Assembly (NCBI GenBank): GCA_945869845.1
Contig: CAMBRG010000002.1
Location: 1-64,000 of the forward strand
Origin: Opitutus sp. GAS368
GTDB taxonomy: Bacteria; Verrucomicrobiota; Verrucomicrobiia; Opitutales; Opitutaceae
DNA length: 64,000 nucleotides
Direction: 5' to 3'
Shown here: piece after piece, positions 61,441-64,000 of the stretch
Layout: every line of letters begins with the position of its first letter
Numbering within the stretch: the first letter of the stretch is position 1
Position numbers and translations under genes: made by a program
The notes under the pieces: generated by a model
Database searches by the model: none
What the model was told of the DNA's origin: nothing
The model's input: the letters and a program-made list of their open reading frames with translations, nothing else

Positions 61441-62876
61441 TTTTTGCCCTTGAGCGCATCGAGATTGGGTTGGGTTTTCCAGGCGATCTCGCGGCGCAGA
61501 TGGTCGCCGGTGACGGGGGTGCAGTCAGCGGTGGTGTAGCCGGGATACTCGCCGCCGTAGCCGGGACGTTTGATCGCGACGGTGACTTCGCCGGCACAGA
61601 TGAAATTTAAAAACAACCGGCCACCCGGGCAGACGAAGGGCAACGTCGCAAAGAAGCCGTCGTGCTCGGTCTGCTGGCCCACGAGACGGTTCTTGCGGAA
61701 CGTGGCGAAGGCGAGCGCTGGCCTTTGCGCGGGGTTGCCTCCGGTGTCGGCCGCGTCGTGACGGTCGGCGGAGGCGTAGTAATAATAGCGGTGCTCGTCG
61801 CCGACGGGAATGGGCTCGGCGAGTCCGACGTAGGCGCCGCCGCTGTCGTAGGTTCCCGGTGCTCCGGGCTGGAGAAGGTGGGGGCGTGAGGGCATGCGTT
61901 GCCAGTGGTGATTATCACCGCTCTCGATCAGTTCGACCCAGGTGGTCTGGGTGGTGAGATCGTAGAGATTGAGAAAGCCAAGGGTGCGGCCGCAGAGCGT
62001 GAAAGCGGACTGGTTATAGAAATGGGTGCCGGCGTGGTCGCCGTGGTCGGGCGTGAAAATCCACTGCGGCTCGCTCCAGGTTTTGAAATCGTCGCTGTGG
62101 GCGAGCATGCGGCTGCGGTGGTTGCCCTGGCGGTCCTTGAGAAAGGCGTAGTAGCGGCCGGTCCGGCGGTCCTGCCAGAGACACGAGGCGTCCTGCGAGG
62201 GGAGGACGGTGCCGGTGAACGTCCAGCGCAGGCCATCGGGTGACACAAAGAGGCCGCAGCCGTTGAGGTCGGCGTCCCGGGTATCGATGTGAAACATCAT
62301 CAGCTTGAAGCGGCGCTGCGGATCGGGGTCGTGCGAGTCCTCGATGACGGAGGGGGCGTCGTTGTAGTAAGAGGTCCAAGTGAGAATGATGTTGTTGCCC
62401 GGAAACTCCTTTTGGAAAAACAAGTCGAGGGCGGGGCGGCGCCAAGTGAGGCCGTCGTCGGACTCGGCGTAGCAGACGACGCAGTGGTTTTTTCCTTGCA
62501 TGGAATTGTCGACGAGGACGGCGTCGGCTTGGGCCCCGGGAAAATCGGTGCTGTAGAAAAAACGAAATTTCCCGTCGCGCGGCGAGCGGAGGACGCTGCC
62601 CCAGCAGACGCCGGCTTTCTCCCACAGCATTTCGGCCCGCAGCACCGGATTCTGCGCCGGTTTGCGGAGCGGCTCGTAGCGATCGTAACAGTTTTTCTTT
62701 TCGGTTATGAAACCGGGGCTGAAGAGGATTTCCCGAAGGATGTCGGAGTTGGGCGCGGGTGGCGGTGGATGAACGCTGGCGCCGGCGTTGGCGGCCGTGA
62801 GAGGGCGGTTCGCCAGCGGGAGCGTGGCTGCAAGCAGCGAGGTACTCCGAATAAAGGTGCGGCGAGAGGTATTCAT
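61380..62876 (-). CDS. Tat-exported beta-propeller glycoside hydrolase-like protein
   Basis: A 498-residue protein; the Tat-type signal SRRTFIRSTSLLAATLPLA (3-21) requires ATG 62876. Repeated sialidase/GH43/GH32-like propeller elements are seen, e.g. CYAESDDGLTWRRPALDLFF, GLFVSPDGLRWTFTG, MLAHSDDFKTWSEPQWIF. Conserved acidic residues in FRFFYSTDFPG, EDSHDPDP and GLAEPIPVGDE could be catalytic, but I cannot assign a GH family. It probably acts on plant or algal glycans. The 3' end is part of the tandem duplication. Confidence 0.75.
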   Translation of the reverse strand: MNTSRRTFIRSTSLLAATLPLANRPLTAANAGASVHPPPPAPNSDILREILFSPGFITEKKNCYDRYEPLRKPAQNPVLRAEMLWEKAGVCWGSVLRSPRDGKFRFFYSTDFPGAQADAVLVDNSMQGKNHCVVCYAESDDGLTWRRPALDLFFQKEFPGNNIILTWTSYYNDAPSVIEDSHDPDPQRRFKLMMFHIDTRDADLNGCGLFVSPDGLRWTFTGTVLPSQDASCLWQDRRTGRYYAFLKDRQGNHRSRMLAHSDDFKTWSEPQWIFTPDHGDHAGTHFYNQSAFTLCGRTLGFLNLYDLTTQTTWVELIESGDNHHWQRMPSRPHLLQPGAPGTYDSGGAYVGLAEPIPVGDEHRYYYYASADRHDAADTGGNPAQRPALAFATFRKNRLVGQQTEHDGFFATLPFVCPGGRLFLNFICAGEVTVAIKRPGYGGEYPGYTTADCTPVTGDHLRREIAWKTQPNLDALKGKNIRIKITGRNVVAYSAVFER

Positions 62877-63002
62877 AGGCGGGGCGGGGGAAGGAGGCGA
62901 CGAGCTGCGGGTCGAAGCGAAAGGGGGATTCGTCTTAAGCCGCATCTCTTCAAGTTCCATCAGTCAGCCCAATCGACAGTGCGCCGATCGTTAGCTTCAG
63001 AC

Positions 63003-63320
63003 CTATAATTCTAGGGCGAAGCTGAGCGCCGATTTGATTTGGGCGAGTTGACTTGAAGTGACGGTGCCCAGTGGGCGGATCAAACGTTCGTGGCCAACTG
63101 ACATCAGGCCTTGGACATTGGCCCATGATTCTTAGGTGAGGAAACGTGGTTTGCCGAGTGAGACCTCGTAGTCCGAGCCGCGATTCTCCGTGGTCAAAAG
63201 CACGAGCAGCGCAAGGGCACGGGGACTGTCGAGATCGTAGCGGGAAACGACCACGGCGGGACGGACCTTGGCGGCCAGCCCAAGGTCCACGAGATAGATT
63301 TCGCCCGGTTTGGGGGTCAC
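63003..63320 (-). pseudogene. mazF: MazF/PemK-type toxin disrupted by a nonsense codon
   Basis: Starting at GTG 63320 (overlapping the antitoxin stop, GTGA) the frame reads TPKPGEIYLVDLGLAAKVRP AVVVSRYDLD, the MazF core, but meets TAA at 63134-63132. It then stays open in the same frame for 42 more codons, reading ESWANVQGLMSVGHERLIRP LG to TAG at 63005-63003. The 105-codon total equals the family length and the second part is typical MazF C-terminus, so a single point mutation inactivates the toxin. Confidence 0.82.
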
Positions 63321-63565
63321 GGCTTCGCGAGGTGGGAGTAATCTTCTTGGTCGAGTTGATCCCAAACCTGCGCCGTGTGCTCGATAGGAACGGCAACCGT
63401 TCGGTCGTGCCCGAGTGAGAGCGTAAACGGGATCGCTTTGCGCAACTCGATTTGAGCGTAAAACATGTTGATGGCTTGATCGGGGCTGACCCCGAGCTTG
63501 GCGATGATCGCTTCGGCTTTGCGGCGCGGATCAATGCGGGTGCGGATGATGGCGGCCTGCGACAT
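63317..63565 (-). CDS. RelB/DinJ-type antitoxin
   Basis: An 82-residue antitoxin starting MSQAAIIRTRIDPRRKAEA; the longer track ORF (63907) is unsupported. The RelB/DinJ ribbon-helix-helix is recognisable in AIIAKLGVSPDQAINMFYAQ IELRKAIPF. It overlaps the GTG start of the broken MazF-type toxin by 4 bp (GTGA). With the toxin inactive it would remain only as a repressor or as an antidote against related toxins. Confidence 0.82.
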   Translation of the reverse strand: MSQAAIIRTRIDPRRKAEAIIAKLGVSPDQAINMFYAQIELRKAIPFTLSLGHDRTVAVPIEHTAQVWDQLDQEDYSHLAKP

Positions 63566-63884
63566 GGATTTACGAAGGCTCTGTTTGTGCCCGAGTGCAA
63601 GAATGAGGTGGGAAGGATTTGTTGACGGGATGTCTTCGATGCTGCGCGGCGGAGCGTGCTTCTCGGCGCGGAGCGGAAGCAAGACACGGTCGCCTGATTT
63701 GTGAACCAGAGACTTTTTTTGGCGCGTCCAAAACACTCCGCCCTCGGGCTGGGCCGGACGCAGACCGCGACGAGGGCGTCGCGTCTCCAGAGCGGTGAAA
63801 CAAAAATAAAAAGCTCTGATCCGCGAACTGAGGCAGTGCGCCACTTCCTTGACCCGGCCAAGTGCGGGCGCGATCACTGTCGGC
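63566..63884. other. Gap with one copy of the GAGACGCGACGCCC repeat
   Basis: This ~320-bp gap holds no supported gene. The right arm GCGACGAGGGCGTCGCGTCT is found near 63768, preceded by TTTTTTTGGCGCGTCCAAAA, similar to the GTTTTTTTGACGCGCCCAAA text at 45739. The antitoxin promoter should be near 63566-63620. Confidence 0.5.
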
Positions 63885-64000
63885 TTGTCATCGGCCGAAC
63901 GCATCAAACAGGGCTACGAGCGGTTTCCTTATCCGGGGAGCGACGTGGCGGCGCTCAGCCAGCGCGGCGGCTCGATGCCGGCGCTGCGGTGGATGCTCGG
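63885..64000 (+). CDS. Start of a SAM-dependent methyltransferase (partial)
   Basis: The plus frame running off the window reads SSAERIKQGYERFPYPGSDV then ALSQRGGSMPALRWML, which resembles the N-terminus of class I methyltransferases that begin with a FPYPxxD segment. Only ~38 codons are visible. The first possible start in frame is TTG 63885; no ATG or GTG is available upstream before a mismatch in frame quality. Identity is tentative. Confidence 0.5.
   Translation, partial: MSSAERIKQGYERFPYPGSDVAALSQRGGSMPALRWML

Overview
The window looks like chromosomal DNA of a high-GC member of the Verrucomicrobiota, most likely Opitutaceae. This is inferred from gene content: four sulfatases, a DUF1552/DUF1592 pair, a PVC-type haem-binding dehydrogenase, Tat-exported Gfo/Idh/MocA and TIM-barrel proteins, and a large TonB-dependent receptor. 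Many intergenic regions also carry short palindromic repeats. I saw no rRNA, tRNA, CRISPR array, integrase or transposase.

Layout. 0.2-5.7 kb: DAHP synthase with a terminator-like hairpin in its leader, a YgfZ-type protein with a coupled small ORF, galactokinase plus a divergent inositol-phosphatase-family protein, and an AraC regulator divergent from a PhyH dioxygenase (5.8-6.7 kb). 7.3-18.8 kb: an SDR resembling 3-ketosphinganine reductase, the DUF1552/DUF1592 pair, a TonB receptor, an alpha/beta hydrolase fused to a membrane domain, and a Tat-exported TIM-barrel protein. 19-27.6 kb: PLP-dependent dehydratase/racemase, M20 amidohydrolase, gamma-glutamyltransferase, a small secreted protein, then a pectin-type set (CE12 esterase, hexuronate-like MFS transporter, LacI regulator). 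27.9-31 kb: an accessory stretch with an AAA_14/DUF4143 ATPase preceded by four 23-bp tandem repeats, VapBC, and a YkgJ cysteine-cluster protein. 31.4-37.2 kb: a Gfo/Idh/MocA, ceramidase-like and PVC haem-protein operon. 37.3-43.9 kb: three minus-strand sulfatases with a cytochrome pseudogene and a HigBA fossil between or beside them, plus a GNAT protein. 44.2-51.7 kb: CvfB, SOUL, cyclase, two enolase-superfamily proteins, a nucleotidyltransferase and small hypotheticals. 51.7-56.1 kb: PIG-L deacetylase, then iolB interrupted near its start by a ~1.5-kb island, then an SDR. 56.2-64 kb: exo/endonuclease-family protein, pseudogenes, an anti-sigma/PAS protein, LtnD-like dehydrogenase, fourth sulfatase, a beta-propeller protein whose 3' end is tandemly duplicated, an antitoxin with a nonsense-mutated MazF, and the start of a methyltransferase.

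The genes suggest a saprophytic polysaccharide degrader that desulfates and de-acetylates glycans outside the cytoplasm, imports uronates and oligosaccharides, and processes unusual sugar acids (IolB, IdnO-like SDR, LtnD-like, enolase-superfamily enzymes). The most promising unexplained items are the island in iolB with two unrecognised minus-strand genes flanked by 47-bp direct repeats, and the phased 23-bp repeat array that runs into the start codon of the AAA_14 ATPase. The window also records much decay: MazF, HigBA, a cytochrome, a TPR protein and an unrecognised secreted protein are all broken.
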